Shown piece after piece: positions 1-9,408 of a stretch of 64,000 nucleotides of DNA (the stretch's first letter is position 1; each line of letters opens with the position of its first letter). Under the pieces are notes generated by a model. That model saw only the letters and a list, made by a program, of their open reading frames with translations, searched no databases and was not told where the DNA came from. A program made the position numbers and the translations under genes. Source of the stretch: Marinagarivorans sp. (GTDB taxonomy: Bacteria > Pseudomonadota > Gammaproteobacteria > Pseudomonadales > Cellvibrionaceae); assembly GCA_028281865.1 (NCBI GenBank), contig JANQJB010000097.1:36759-100758 (forward strand), read 5' to 3'.

Positions 1-1
1 T

Positions 2-649
2 TTAGTGATTATTGGTATTTCAGGGGAAGGGGAGGAGTCTCTCACCGCTAAATTCATCAAAAACGGGGCGAATGATTTTCTGAAAAAGCCCTTTAATCAC
101 GAGGAGTTTTTTTGCCGTGTAACGCACAATATCGAACAGCTAGATTTGGTCGACAGGTTGCGCGATGCGGCCAATCGCGATTACTACACCGGCGCGTACA
201 ACCGACAATATTTTTTCGAGTATGGAGCGGTCATGCTCCAAGAAGCTCGTTCGAATTGCGTTCCTTTTGCCGGCGTTGTGATAGATTTTGATAACCTAGA
301 TGAGATCAATGAGAGCCATGGGCATGAAGCGGGCGATATTGTGATACGCCATATTTCTTCGATATTAACCCATGCTTTTGATCGTTTCTTATTGGCACGT
401 GGTGGTGGGGAAGAATTCTATGGTTTGTTGGTCGGCTTGGACAATGAAAAAGCTGTGGCATTCACCGACAAATTGCGCCAAGTCGCTTGTGCCCCGGTCA
501 CATTGCCCGATGGCAATCGGGCATCAGCCACGTTCAGTGCAGGAGTTGCCAGCACCTGCGATGGAGATTTAGCGGACTTGATTAATTGTGCCTTTGAGCG
601 CTTGGTTGCCGCGAAGGAAGCCGGCGGTGATATCGTATTGGGCGAATGA
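2..649 (+). CDS. Response regulator with GGDEF (diguanylate cyclase) domain, 5'-truncated
   Basis: The reading frame is open from the window edge, so the N-terminus is missing. The first ~35 residues are the end of a REC receiver domain, recognisable by the KKPF motif containing the conserved Lys-Pro. The rest is a GGDEF domain: DFDNLDEINESHGHEAGD carries the metal-binding Asp, and the active-site loop reads GGEEF, an accepted active variant. Such proteins make cyclic di-GMP from two GTP under control of a sensor kinase. The position of the inhibitory RxxD I-site (five residues before GGEEF) reads FDRF, so product inhibition is probably absent. The YTGAYNR segment corresponds to the usual LTGLYNR. 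Function is inferred from motifs; the number of receiver domains cannot be seen. Confidence 0.9.
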   Translation, partial: LVIIGISGEGEESLTAKFIKNGANDFLKKPFNHEEFFCRVTHNIEQLDLVDRLRDAANRDYYTGAYNRQYFFEYGAVMLQEARSNCVPFAGVVIDFDNLDEINESHGHEAGDIVIRHISSILTHAFDRFLLARGGGEEFYGLLVGLDNEKAVAFTDKLRQVACAPVTLPDGNRASATFSAGVASTCDGDLADLINCAFERLVAAKEAGGDIVLGE

Positions 650-675
650 TGTTTCCAACTGGCTAGCTGAGCTGG

Positions 676-1407
676 TTAGCGCAAATCCTCAACCCAATAT
701 TTGGTGGCGCCGCAAACCGCGACGGGTGCGGCGAAAATGTTGATTATAGGGATCATCGTAAATAACATCGCAGTGCCGCCAAACCCCAAACTAGTCCAAC
801 GTTGCGAACCTAGGCGCGCGCGCAACTCGCCAAAACTAAGCCTGTTGTTGTCTGCTGCGTAGTCGGTGTACTGCACAGCCACACACCAAGCACTCCAGGC
901 TAGCGTAAGCAGAGTCGCTATTGGGCTACCAATACCGGTAAACGATAGAAACAAAGCGGCAATAAAAACCAGCACGCCCCATAAAATAAAATATATTTGC
1001 TTGCGAATCTCCCGCATAACGACCCGCGGAATCATTGCCAATAAGCTTTCACCCTCAAGTGGTTGCCCGGTAAGCACGCGTTCGGTCTTTTCTGCGAGAA
1101 AACCGTAAAAAGGTGAAGCGATGATATTGGTCAGGGTAGTAAAAAAAAAGCCGTAGGCAATAAGCATAACAATGGCAAACACTATGCCGAGCAGCCACGC
1201 CACCCAGTTCAGCCAGGAAGGCAGTTCATTTTCTAACCACAAGACGCCGTCGTTGTAATAAGCCACAAATGCTGTGGTTAGGCCGATAAATAACAGTATA
1301 TTCACCAAGATCGGAACTAGCGCATACCAGCGCAGTTCGGGTCTGACCAGCAGTTCAGCGCCATCGATATAATTGCGAGCACCGATAAATATTGAGTTCC
1401 TTTCCAA
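676..1407 (-). CDS. cysZ: CysZ-like sulfate transporter (EI24 family)
   Basis: A 243-residue integral membrane protein close in length to E. coli CysZ (about 253). It has a short cytoplasmic N-terminus (SIFIGARNYIDGAELL) and then hydrophobic segments around residues 28-50, 66-92, 135-175 and 210-235. The PELRWYALVPILVN and IASPFYGFLAEKTE stretches are typical of the family. CysZ mediates sulfate uptake feeding assimilatory cysteine synthesis; that role is taken from the family. It converges with the GGDEF gene and lies downstream of the small gene at 1447-1743 on the same strand, with a 39-nt gap. No cysteine-pathway gene is adjacent, so regulation cannot be judged from context. Confidence 0.85.
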   Translation of the reverse strand: MERNSIFIGARNYIDGAELLVRPELRWYALVPILVNILLFIGLTTAFVAYYNDGVLWLENELPSWLNWVAWLLGIVFAIVMLIAYGFFFTTLTNIIASPFYGFLAEKTERVLTGQPLEGESLLAMIPRVVMREIRKQIYFILWGVLVFIAALFLSFTGIGSPIATLLTLAWSAWCVAVQYTDYAADNNRLSFGELRARLGSQRWTSLGFGGTAMLFTMIPIINIFAAPVAVCGATKYWVEDLR

Positions 1408-1446
1408 CGTGAGTGGCCTTTTAGTCTAGGTTCTATCTATTGTGGG

Positions 1447-1743
1447 CTATTGGGCGCCGTGTTTGATAAGCGAGTCGATATAGGGACCGGCGTTACGGTG
1501 GCGGCGTACAATACTTAAAAAGGACTGCCCATCGCGATTGGTTGCATTAATATCGTTGCCTGCGTCAACATAGAATTGTACAAAAGTTGCGAAGTTGTCT
1601 TCGTTCATACCGCGATAGGCTTTTTCTAACAAGTGAAAACTCGAAGATTCCCCACTGGGTGGCTGGGTGTTTAAAAACGAACGGATACGCTCATCGTCAA
1701 ATGTTTCGCCTAAAACTTTTTGTTTATCTTTTTTGAGTACCAT
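1447..1743 (-). CDS. Small conserved protein, PA4642-like, with ankyrin-like C-terminus
   Basis: A 98-residue soluble, charged protein with no signal peptide or membrane segment. The N-terminal pattern (MVLKKDKQKVLGE then DDERIRSFLNTQPP) resembles the uncharacterised protein family typified in Pseudomonas by PA4642, from memory rather than a search. The C-terminal half (AGNDINATNRDGQSFLSIV, then ALIKHGA-like SLIKHGAQ) looks like one degenerate ankyrin repeat, suggesting protein binding. It sits 29 nt downstream of gatB on the same strand and may be read through from the gatCAB operon. No function is assigned. Confidence 0.75.
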   Translation of the reverse strand: MVLKKDKQKVLGETFDDERIRSFLNTQPPSGESSSFHLLEKAYRGMNEDNFATFVQFYVDAGNDINATNRDGQSFLSIVRRHRNAGPYIDSLIKHGAQ

Positions 1744-1772
1744 TATTAATCTCTACTACAACTCTTTACCTT

Positions 1773-3218
1773 TTATTGCCCAGTTAACTTACTCAAAAGT
1801 ATCTGGTTGAGGACTTTCGGATCCGCTTTACCCTGTGTGGCCTTCATCGCTTGGCCGACAAAAAAACCGAGCATCTTCGGTTGTTTGTCGGCAGAAGCTG
1901 CGCGAAAATTATCAACTTGTTTTGGGTTGTTAGCGATAATTTCATCAGCGATGGCCTCTAGCGCAGATGTATCAGAAACCTGCTTTAAACCTTTGCGCTC
2001 AATAATCTCATCTGCTGTACCACCATCGCTCCACAGCGCCTCGAAAACCGTTTTGGCTCCCTTGCTCGAGATTGTGCCGTCGTCAATTCGTACAAGCAAG
2101 CCGGCGAGTTGTTCAGGCGATATTTGGCTCTCGCCGATACTCAATTCCTGTTTATTGAGTTGTGCAGCGAGATCCCCGATTATCCAGTTTGCGGCAGGTT
2201 TAGGCAGCTTGCACAGTTGTACAACTGACTCATAGTAGTTTGCTGTTTTTGCATCCGTTGTGATTATACTCGCGTCGTACTCCGACAGGCCGTATTCATT
2301 TATAAAGCGTGTTTTTTTCGCTTCCGGCAGTTCGGGCATGCGCGCGCGCGCCTGGTCAATAAATTCATCGTCGAGCTCTATTGGTAATAAATCGGGGCAG
2401 GGAAAATAGCGGTAATCGTTGGAGTCTTCTTTGGATCGCATTGACCTCGCTTTGCGCGTTTCACCGTTGTATAAACGTGTTTCCTGTACAATTTTATTGC
2501 CTGATTCGATCTCGCGAATTTGCCGTTCGACTTCTAGTTCTATGGCTTCTTCCATAAATTTAAATGAGTTAAGGTTTTTGGTTTCTGTTCTGGTACCGAG
2601 TGGATCACCGGGTTTACGAACAGAAATATTGACATCAAAACGCATCGACCCTTGGGCCATTTCTCCATCACAGATTTCTAACGCGGTAACTATTTGATGG
2701 AGTTGTTTTGCAAACGCAACAGCTTCTTCCGCAGATCTCATATCAGGTTCAGTAACAACTTCAATTAGCGGTGTCCCAGCACGGTTTAAATCGATGCCAG
2801 ACATACCGTGAAAATCCTCGTGCAACGACTTGCCTGCGTCTTCTTCCAAATGCGCATGATGGATGCGGATGCGCTTACTTTCTCCGTCGTCGAGCTGGAT
2901 ATCGAAATAGCCTGCTCCGACGATGGGTTCGGCGAGTTGGGTTGTTTGATAGCCTTTGGGTAAATCAGGATAGAAGTAGTTTTTGCGCTCGAAAACTGAT
3001 CTTTTGCCTATTTCGGCATTCGCGGCGATGCCAAACATAACAGCGTATTCAAACGCTTTTTTGTTCGGCACAGGCAGAGTGCCTGGCATCGCCAAATCGA
3101 TCGCGCAGGCCTGAGTATTTGGTTCGGCACCAAAAGCAATGCTAGCGCCGGAAAAAAGCTTGCTTTTGGTCGCGAGCTGGACGTGGATTTCGAGGCCAAT
3201 AACCGTTTCCCATGCCAT
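1773..3218 (-). CDS. gatB: Asp-tRNA(Asn)/Glu-tRNA(Gln) amidotransferase subunit B
   Basis: A 481-residue GatB, the subunit that binds and phosphorylates mischarged Glu-tRNA(Gln) or Asp-tRNA(Asn) before transamidation. The N-terminus [13 protein letters not shown] is the family signature; FPDLPKGYQ and DFNRAGTPL-like [18 protein letters not shown] follow. The C-terminal ~150 residues form the helical YqeY-like tRNA-binding tail ([10 protein letters not shown] to the end). It is the last of the gatC-gatA-gatB run on the minus strand, with a 15-nt gap after gatA. Presence of GatCAB implies the indirect route for Gln-tRNA and/or Asn-tRNA; which one depends on whether glnS or asnS exists elsewhere. 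Confidence 0.97.
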   Translation of the reverse strand: MAWETVIGLEIHVQLATKSKLFSGASIAFGAEPNTQACAIDLAMPGTLPVPNKKAFEYAVMFGIAANAEIGKRSVFERKNYFYPDLPKGYQTTQLAEPIVGAGYFDIQLDDGESKRIRIHHAHLEEDAGKSLHEDFHGMSGIDLNRAGTPLIEVVTEPDMRSAEEAVAFAKQLHQIVTALEICDGEMAQGSMRFDVNISVRKPGDPLGTRTETKNLNSFKFMEEAIELEVERQIREIESGNKIVQETRLYNGETRKARSMRSKEDSNDYRYFPCPDLLPIELDDEFIDQARARMPELPEAKKTRFINEYGLSEYDASIITTDAKTANYYESVVQLCKLPKPAANWIIGDLAAQLNKQELSIGESQISPEQLAGLLVRIDDGTISSKGAKTVFEALWSDGGTADEIIERKGLKQVSDTSALEAIADEIIANNPKQVDNFRAASADKQPKMLGFFVGQAMKATQGKADPKVLNQILLSKLTGQ

Positions 3219-3233
3219 GATTAAGCTACCTTG

Positions 3234-4694
3234 TTACGCGATATCCGCAGGTTCAAAAGAGTGAAAATCAGTCGCACATTGAAATTGATGTGCAGCGTTG
3301 AGCATGCGCCCCTCAGCAAAATAATTGCCGATAATTTGCAAACCACAGGGCTTATTGTCGACAAAACCGCAGGGAATCGACATGCCGGGCAGGCCTGCCA
3401 AATTGGTAGCGATGGTGAAGATATCCTCAAGGTACATCGCAACTGGGTCGTTGCCTTTAGCGCCTATTTTAAAAGCGGGGTTTGGTGCAGTGGGCCCCAT
3501 TATTAAGTCGACTTCCTTAAATGCCTCCACAAAATCCTGCTGGATAAGCCGCCTTGCTTTTTGGGCCTGAGCATAATAAGCGTCGTAGTACCCGGCGGAA
3601 AGGGCGTAAGCTCCCACCATAATGCGTCGTTTCACTTCATCACCAAACGCTTCGCTGCGCGAGCGAACATAAAGCGCTTCGACGCCTTCCCCTTCTTTTA
3701 GTTCTGCCCGATAGCCGTACCTAACGCCGTCAAAACGCGAGAGATTTGCTGAGCATTCGGCAGGGGCGATTACATAGTAAGCTGGAACCGCAAGCTTTGT
3801 ATGAGGCAGTTGTATTGCCTTAGTTTTTGCTCCGAGCTTTTCGATTTCCGCTATAGCCGCTTGCACCGTAGTAGCTGTTTCGGGGTTTAATCCCTCTCCG
3901 AAATACTCGTCTGGAACGCCGATCGTCAGGCCCTCAAGGCTAGTGTTTAACGTGTGGGAGTAGTCCTCAACGGGACGCTCGATCGAGGTCGAGTCTTTTG
4001 CATCAAAACTTGCCATTGTGCTGAGCAAGAGAGCGGCATCTTGTGCGTTGCGAGCCATGACGCCACCCTGATCTAAACTCGATGCAAACGCAATCATTCC
4101 CCAGCGCGACACCCGGCCATAAGTTGGTTTTATTCCCGTGATTCCGCATAGACTGGCAGGTTGCCGGATCGAGCCACCGGTATCTGTTGCTGTTGCTCCG
4201 GGTGTCAGGCAAGCTGCGACGGCAGCTGCTGACCCACCTGAAGAGCCGCCGGCAACACATTCTTTATCCCAAGGGTTCTTTACTGGGCCGAAGAAGCTCG
4301 TTTCATTAGACGAGCCCATCGCAAATTCGTCCATATTGGTTTTGCCGAGGGTTACGGTGCCTGCTCGAGCAAAATTTTCGACGCTAGTCGCATTGTAAGG
4401 TGGGACAAAATTAGCGAGCATTTTTGATCCGCAAGTTGTTAATACACCGCGCGTGCAAAAAATATCTTTGTGCGCGATAGGAATGCCGCATAGTGCGGGA
4501 GCGTCACCTTTGGCTAATAGAGCATCGGCGGCATTGGCTTGCGCGAGCGCTTGCTCGTTACAGGTGGTGATAAAACTGTTGTACTGTGGGTCAAGCTTTT
4601 CAATGCGTTTGAGAAAAAACTGCGTGAGTTCTGCGCTAGAAACTTCGCGTTTTCGCAGTTTTTCAGCCCATATGCTAATACTGTTGTTGTACAT
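3234..4694 (-). CDS. gatA: Asp-tRNA(Asn)/Glu-tRNA(Gln) amidotransferase subunit A
   Basis: The glutaminase subunit, an amidase-signature enzyme that releases ammonia from glutamine and channels it to GatB. The Ser-cisSer-Lys triad is visible: Lys in PIAHKDIF, and the glycine/serine-rich [12 protein letters not shown] followed by [13 protein letters not shown] chose the ATG at 4694 (MYNNSISIW, 486 aa), which matches the usual family length; an in-frame GTG at 4712 would add six residues and has no better ribosome site. It lies between gatC (97 nt upstream) and gatB and is presumably co-transcribed with both. Confidence 0.96.
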   Translation of the reverse strand: MYNNSISIWAEKLRKREVSSAELTQFFLKRIEKLDPQYNSFITTCNEQALAQANAADALLAKGDAPALCGIPIAHKDIFCTRGVLTTCGSKMLANFVPPYNATSVENFARAGTVTLGKTNMDEFAMGSSNETSFFGPVKNPWDKECVAGGSSGGSAAAVAACLTPGATATDTGGSIRQPASLCGITGIKPTYGRVSRWGMIAFASSLDQGGVMARNAQDAALLLSTMASFDAKDSTSIERPVEDYSHTLNTSLEGLTIGVPDEYFGEGLNPETATTVQAAIAEIEKLGAKTKAIQLPHTKLAVPAYYVIAPAECSANLSRFDGVRYGYRAELKEGEGVEALYVRSRSEAFGDEVKRRIMVGAYALSAGYYDAYYAQAQKARRLIQQDFVEAFKEVDLIMGPTAPNPAFKIGAKGNDPVAMYLEDIFTIATNLAGLPGMSIPCGFVDNKPCGLQIIGNYFAEGRMLNAAHQFQCATDFHSFEPADIA

Positions 4695-4791
4695 GAGATC
4701 TATTCTGTCCACGTGATCGCGTTTAAACGGTTTTATGATTGGCTCAAGGTTTTGAAGTTTGTGTGGGGTTTTTTAGATGAACTTTATTTGG

Positions 4792-5073
4792 CTAATCGAT
4801 GACTTTGGGAACTAAAAATAAGCCATTTTCTGTTTCCGGCGCAATGGCTTGGAATTCGTCGCGAACATTATTCTCACTTATCTCATCGGCACGCAACCTT
4901 TGCAATGCATCCAGCGGGTGAGCCATGGGGATGACATTTTTTGTGTCGGCAGAAGACAGTTGCTCAACGAGTTCCAAAATGTTGCTCATTCCGGCAATTG
5001 CTTCGTCGATTTGATCGTCTTCAATGTGCAATTTTGCCAGTTTGGCAATATTCTCGATTTCCGCGCGGTCCAC
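4792..5073 (-). CDS. gatC: Asp-tRNA(Asn)/Glu-tRNA(Gln) amidotransferase subunit C
   Basis: A 93-residue GatC, the small subunit that wraps around GatA and stabilises the GatCAB heterotrimer. The N-terminal IENIAKLAKLHIED and the central NVIPMAHPLDALQRLRAD are the family signatures; the C-terminal FLVPKVID is the usual conserved end. The start is GTG at 5073 (GTG GAC CGC), preceded by a GGGGAAA stretch. It is the first gene of the minus-strand operon and is divergent from mreB, an arrangement common in gammaproteobacteria. Confidence 0.95.
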   Translation of the reverse strand: MDRAEIENIAKLAKLHIEDDQIDEAIAGMSNILELVEQLSSADTKNVIPMAHPLDALQRLRADEISENNVRDEFQAIAPETENGLFLVPKVID

Positions 5074-6576
<1,503 letters not shown>

Positions 6577-6798
6577 AGCTCATTTACAGGTTATCGGTCT
6601 TTTTCGCCTCGCTAACTTCAGTCGTGCTCCATTTGGAAAAGTTGCTCCAAAATCCGAGTTGCTCAAGGCTTTGGTTTGAAGAGTTGGATTATTAATAAAC
6701 CCCTGCGAACTATTAACCTGACATTCGAATAGCTTGTCCTGATCTCTTTGAATGTCGCCCTTACAATTTGGCACCTTTGCTCCGAACGTCTTGCTTTT

Positions 6799-6838
6799 GA
6801 AAGGGCTCGCATGAGCCTCTGCTCATGAAAGGGTTCAT
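6799..6838 (+). repeat. Nested, competing hairpins with a repeated GAAAGGG
   Basis: GGCTC/GAGCC (6804-6808 with 6813-6817), CATGAGC/GCTCATG (6810-6816 with 6821-6827) and ATGAA/TTCAT (6825-6829 with 6834-6838) overlap so that not all can form at once. The heptamer GAAAGGG occurs twice, at 6799-6805 and 6827-6833. The structure lies in the mreB-mreC spacer and could act as an RNA switch, a processing site or a weak attenuator. No function is shown by sequence alone. Confidence 0.5.
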
Positions 6839-7131
6839 CCTGCGCTTTCTATCAATCTGGCACAATTAAATGCCAAGTTAATAGCGTATCTTATTTTTCA
6901 ATTTTCTGGCTTGAGGTTAAACTATTGAAATTGCAATTGATCGGGCCGTTTTCTGCGCATTTTAAATTGTTGCTACTCAAATTGTGGTGCTACTTTGTGA
7001 AACTGCTAAGTTTTAAGAAAATCTGGTCGACTCACTGATTGGTGACGACGCTCTAACGGCACAGCTATTTACCCGATACTATTCTTTACCGATTTAATTG
7101 ATTTAATACTGATTTGGCTAACGGCTACTGC

Positions 7132-7136
7132 GGAGG
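7132..7136 (+). promoter_or_regulatory. Shine-Dalgarno GGAGG deciding the mreC start
   Basis: GGAGG at 7132-7136 is the only strong ribosome site near mreC. With a 7-nt gap it points to ATC at 7144. The TTG at 7114 that opens the frame lies upstream of this site and has no ribosome site of its own, so it is a poor start choice. Confidence 0.6.
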
Positions 7137-7143
7137 CCCTCTT

Positions 7144-8049
7144 ATCAAACCCATTTTTACCCAGGGACCTTCACTCGGAGCACGCGCAATTGCGCTCACA
7201 TTGACTGCGTTGCTTGTCGCCGTCATTTTTAGTTTCACCGACTGGTTTGATCGAATCTCCGACCGCGCTGTCGACATCATATCGCCTCTGTATTGGACAA
7301 CTAATTCACCCTCAGAAATTGAACAATGGGGTAAAAATCGCTTGCGAGATAAATCTGCGATTTTGGAGGAAAACGAGAGTTTGCAGACCGAGTTGCTTAT
7401 TTTGAGACGCAAATTGCAAAAAATGGCGTCGGTGGAGGCGGAAAACACGCGTTTGAGGCAGTTGTTAAACTCGGTCGATAACTTAGATGACCGCGTTGTC
7501 GTGGCTGAGCTAATCGGAGTATTTCCCGACCCCGCTGTGCACAAAGTTATTATTAATCGTGGTAAGGAAAATGGCGTTTACAAGGGGCAGGCCGTGGTTG
7601 ATGCTCACGGTTTGGTTGGGCAAGTGGTGCGAGTGGGTTCGTTTAGCAGTGAAGTGTTGTTAATTTCTGATTCCAGTCACGCGATTCCTGTGCAAATTGA
7701 TCGCAATGGCGTACGTCTTGTGGTGGAGGGTTTAGGTAGCGTGCATGAAATGGCTCTGCGTCACGTTTCGAGCACGGTCGATGTTCAAGAGGGTGATTTG
7801 CTGGTCAGCTCCGGGTTGGGGCAGCGTTTTCCTTATGGCTATCCTGTGGCAAAAGTAGAGTCTATTGTGCAAGACCCAGGTAAACCTTTCTTGCATGTAA
7901 AATTGCGACCGATGGCCCAACTCAATCGCAACCGCCACGTGTTGTTGGTGTTTGAGCACCCCACGCTAGATGATTTAAAAGGTCGATCAATTGAAAATAG
8001 CGATCAGAAAATAGAGTTGCCATCTCAAACTCAAGGTGAAAACCTGTGA
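7144..8049 (+). CDS. mreC: Rod-shape determining protein MreC, apparent ATC start
   Basis: A bitopic inner-membrane protein that links MreB to periplasmic elongation enzymes. Homology to other MreC begins at KPIFTQGPSLGARA, immediately after an ATC codon preceded by GGAGG seven bases away; no ATG, GTG or TTG lies in frame at that place. Starting here gives 301 residues. A TTG at 7114 would add ten residues unlike the family. Features: a membrane helix around residues 12-32, a coiled coil (SEIEQW to ENTRLRQLLNS, roughly 55-110), then the beta-rich MreC domain with GVYKGQAVVDAHGLVGQV and LLVSSGLGQRFPYGYPVA. It overlaps mreD by four bases. A sequencing error at the start cannot be excluded. Confidence 0.9.
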   Translation: MKPIFTQGPSLGARAIALTLTALLVAVIFSFTDWFDRISDRAVDIISPLYWTTNSPSEIEQWGKNRLRDKSAILEENESLQTELLILRRKLQKMASVEAENTRLRQLLNSVDNLDDRVVVAELIGVFPDPAVHKVIINRGKENGVYKGQAVVDAHGLVGQVVRVGSFSSEVLLISDSSHAIPVQIDRNGVRLVVEGLGSVHEMALRHVSSTVDVQEGDLLVSSGLGQRFPYGYPVAKVESIVQDPGKPFLHVKLRPMAQLNRNRHVLLVFEHPTLDDLKGRSIENSDQKIELPSQTQGENL

Positions 8050-8540
8050 CGGGATTTTCGCTTGGCTATGGTGGTTTGCTTTTTGTCACCTATCTAATTG
8101 CGCTGCTACTCTCAGTTTTCCCGCTGGGGCTGGGCACTTTGTCGTGGATGCGACCGGAATTTGTATGTTTACTGAGTATCTATTGGTTGCTTTATACACC
8201 TCATAAAGTTGGCATTGCGCTGCCTTGGGCGATGGGTTTTGTGCAGGATATTGTCGAGGGTGGTGTTTGGGGCGCGCACGCATTTGCGATGGCGATAGTC
8301 GCTTACATTGTGCTGCTGTCTTATCAGCGTTTGGTCAGTTATTCGCGTGTTCAACAAATGATGTGGGTGCTGATTTTGATTGGTGTACATCAAATATTTT
8401 TTAATTGGCTGCAAGGGCTAATGGGAAATAGCGTTCCGGTTTCACTAATATTGTTGCCGACGATAATGAGTGGTTTGTGCTGGCCGGTTATGGTGCTGAT
8501 TTTACGCCGCTTCTCAATGAAATATCGCCCGGCACTATAG
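8046..8540 (+). CDS. mreD: Rod-shape determining protein MreD
   Basis: A 164-residue polytopic membrane protein with about five hydrophobic segments, the expected form of MreD (E. coli 162). The MRPEFVCLLSIYWLLYTPHKVG segment and GFVQDIVEGGVWG are characteristic. It acts with MreC in the elongasome at the inner membrane. It starts with GTG at 8046, overlapping the mreC stop as GTGA, which implies translational coupling. maf follows after 37 bases. Confidence 0.93.
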   Translation: MTGFSLGYGGLLFVTYLIALLLSVFPLGLGTLSWMRPEFVCLLSIYWLLYTPHKVGIALPWAMGFVQDIVEGGVWGAHAFAMAIVAYIVLLSYQRLVSYSRVQQMMWVLILIGVHQIFFNWLQGLMGNSVPVSLILLPTIMSGLCWPVMVLILRRFSMKYRPAL

Positions 8541-8577
8541 TTGCTTGCGTGGATAAAAACGTTTTTGGAGGTAGGCC

Positions 8578-9171
8578 TTGTCTCTGGAATATGATCTGAT
8601 TTTGGCTTCACAGTCTCCGCGTCGAAGAGAGCTGTTAAAGCAAATTGGCGTGCGCTTCGAAGTAAAAATTTCGAAAATTGAAGAACTGCGTGGCGTTGAT
8701 GAAGACCCAGAATATTATGTACAGCGTCTTGCATTGGAAAAAGCGCAGGCCTGCGCGTCTCAGGCTATTCCTGTTTTGGGCTCCGATACGACTGTAGTGA
8801 TAGATGACGAAGTGCTTGAAAAACCGCGTGATCAAAATGATGCAGCGGACATGTTGGCCGCGTTAAGTGATCGTACCCATGATGTGATAACGGCTGTAAG
8901 TTTAGTGCAAGGTTTAAGTGAGGGAAATTCTCGCGATAAGACGATTATTTCTCGCAGCAAAGTTACATTTCGGTCTATTTCTCGAGACGAAGCGCTTGCC
9001 TATTGGCACACGGGTGAACCCGCAGATAAAGCCGGCGGCTACGCCATTCAGGGATTAGGCGCAGTTTTTGTAAAAGATATACGTGGAAGCTATTCGGGTA
9101 TTATGGGTTTGCCTTTGTTTGAAACGGCACAGCTTTTACGGGAATTTAATGTACCTGTGTGGCGATTGTAA
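8578..9171 (+). CDS. maf: Maf-family nucleotide pyrophosphatase (YhdE type)
   Basis: A 197-residue Maf protein, a house-cleaning nucleoside triphosphate pyrophosphatase; the copy beside mreBCD is usually the dTTP/UTP-specific YhdE type. Visible motifs are the N-terminal LASQSPRRRELL, GSDTTVVIDDEVLEKP and the C-terminal DKAGGYAIQGLGAVFVKDIRGSYSGIMGLP. The start is TTG at 8578, supported by GGAGG six bases upstream at 8567-8571. It ends the mre run here; rng normally follows directly, but in this window more than 4 kb of sialic acid genes intervene. The name Maf is unrelated to motility-accessory Maf glycosyltransferases. Confidence 0.95.
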   Translation: MSLEYDLILASQSPRRRELLKQIGVRFEVKISKIEELRGVDEDPEYYVQRLALEKAQACASQAIPVLGSDTTVVIDDEVLEKPRDQNDAADMLAALSDRTHDVITAVSLVQGLSEGNSRDKTIISRSKVTFRSISRDEALAYWHTGEPADKAGGYAIQGLGAVFVKDIRGSYSGIMGLPLFETAQLLREFNVPVWRL

Positions 9172-9271
9172 AATAGTGATTAATAGAAAAATTCACTTTG
9201 GTCCTGCAAAATAATCTGTTTTTAAGCACAAATGATAAGTATTGCAAACATACGATGCCACAATCATCACC

Positions 9272-9383
9272 GAGGCATGAATTGGGACTTATTTTCAAGG
9301 CACGCCGTAAACCCATCCATGGGGGCTCGATCGCGCGAATCCCGCGCGCGACGGCCTTGAAAATAAGTCCCAATCCCTGCCTC
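9272..9383. repeat. Long interrupted inverted repeat with internal hairpins
   Basis: Two arms of 21 bases (9281-9301 and 9354-9374) are perfect inverted complements; after three mismatched bases they extend by GAGGCA/TGCCTC (9272-9277 and 9378-9383). The 52-base interior holds two more hairpins: CCCAT/ATGGG (9312-9316 with 9319-9323) and TCGCGCG/CGCGCGA (9331-9337 with 9345-9351). It sits between convergent maf and neuC and could terminate both. The architecture also suits a dispersed intergenic palindromic repeat or a small non-autonomous mobile element; copy number elsewhere would decide. Confidence 0.85.
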
Positions 9384-9408
9384 TCCGAGTTTATTCAAAC
9401 ATCAATCA

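Larger units (their letters stand above)
6577..7143. other. Long mreB-mreC spacer
   Basis: About 567 bases between mreB and the proposed mreC start. I see no convincing protein: the antisense frame at 6580-6774 has no recognisable features. It contains a cluster of mutually exclusive hairpins around 6799-6838 (separate entry) and ends with the strong GGAGG site of mreC. It may hold a promoter and/or an attenuator setting the MreB:MreC ratio; that is inference. Confidence 0.5.

Noticed and set aside
6580..6774. 64-residue antisense frame in the mreB-mreC spacer
   Set aside because: No motif, no plausible start signal and no resemblance to any family.
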